The notes beneath the pieces were generated by a model. It was not told the origin of the DNA and ran no database searches. It was given only the letters and a program-made list of their open reading frames with translations. Source: Fodinibius sp050117475 (GTDB lineage: Bacteria > Bacteroidota > Rhodothermia > Balneolales > Balneolaceae). Taken from it: a DNA stretch of 15,466 nt. The stretch spans positions 1-15,466 of the forward strand of contig JASFMR010000085.1 in the NCBI GenBank assembly GCA_050117475.1. The letters run 5' to 3'. Below, piece by piece: positions 15,331-15,466 of this stretch. The translations under genes and the position numbers were made by a program. Positions within the stretch are counted from its first letter, which is position 1; each line of letters begins with the position of its first letter.

Positions 15331-15341
15331 ACTGAATGTAT

Positions 15342-15414
15342 GCCGCGTTCGTCTAGGGGTTTAGGACGCCGCCCTTTCACGGCGGTAGCACGGGTTCGAA
15401 TCCCGTACGCGGTA
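15342..15414 (+). tRNA. tRNA-Glu (UUC), second copy
   Basis: Base-for-base identical to the tRNA-Glu at 8564-8636, anticodon TTC at 15376-15378; identity extends from 15340 to 15416. It follows the tRNA-His terminator by 11 bases, so it needs either read-through or its own promoter, and I see no TAnnTTTG element in the short gap. Confidence 0.97.
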
Positions 15415-15418
15415 CTAT

Positions 15419-15450
15419 AACCCTTGCAAGTCCTTGACTTGCAAGGGTTT
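15419..15450 (+). terminator. Rho-independent terminator after the second tRNA-Glu
   Basis: AACCCTTGCAAG (15419-15430), a 7-base loop and CTTGCAAGGGTT (15438-15449) form a perfect 12-bp stem followed by TATTTATTT. Its sequence is unrelated to the terminator of the first copy, although its architecture (12-bp stem, 7-base loop, close to the tRNA end) is the same. Confidence 0.85.
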
Positions 15451-15466
15451 ATTTATTTGGATGACA

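Overview
The window most likely comes from the chromosome of a Bacteroidota/Balneolota-type (FCB group) bacterium, plausibly a Balneolaceae relative. The support is a TonB-dependent receptor paired with a DUF4249 lipoprotein, promoters of the ATTG-N19/20-TAnnTTTG form in front of tRNA units, genes with weak or absent Shine-Dalgarno sequences, some TTG starts, and moderate GC content. The exact genus is inference; no rRNA is present. No phage, transposase, integrase, CRISPR array or complete defence island is visible.

Layout. 1-2565: the 3' part of a TonB-dependent outer-membrane receptor followed closely by a DUF4249 lipoprotein, a membrane uptake pair. 2566-2948: a gene-free stretch with a candidate promoter for clpC. 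2949-5528: clpC, the two-ring AAA+ unfoldase of the ClpCP protease, ending at a strong bidirectional terminator shared with a convergent, unrecognised exported protein (5628-6743, minus strand). 6878-7837: a membrane-anchored family 2 glycosyltransferase, divergent from that protein. 8029-8636: a four-tRNA unit (Pro-UGG, Arg-UCU, Cys-GCA, Glu-UUC) with its own promoter and terminator; a 242-base spacer between the first two tRNAs contains inverted repeats.

8732-11376: soluble small-molecule enzymes on the plus strand: a phosphinothricin-type GNAT acetyltransferase, a YciI-family protein, a threonine/serine dehydratase-like PLP enzyme with an altered cofactor motif, and a class I SAM methyltransferase starting at TTG. 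11531-12379: a solitary nuclease-like protein joining a nucleotide-sensing ATP-cone to an Mrr-like PD-(D/E)XK domain. 12427-14972: four exported proteins that look like a periplasmic copper/redox group: a Met/His-rich cytochrome c lipoprotein, a small Cys-rich exported protein, a membrane-anchored DUF411 protein, and a TlpA/ResA-like thioredoxin lipoprotein. 15156-15450: tRNA-His with its own promoter and terminator, then a second tRNA-Glu, identical to the first, with its own terminator.

The best candidates for something new are the Met/His-rich cytochrome and its neighbours, and the ATP-cone nuclease immediately upstream. The two identical tRNA-Glu genes that bracket this accessory block (about 6.8 kb apart) are a structural oddity worth comparing across relatives.
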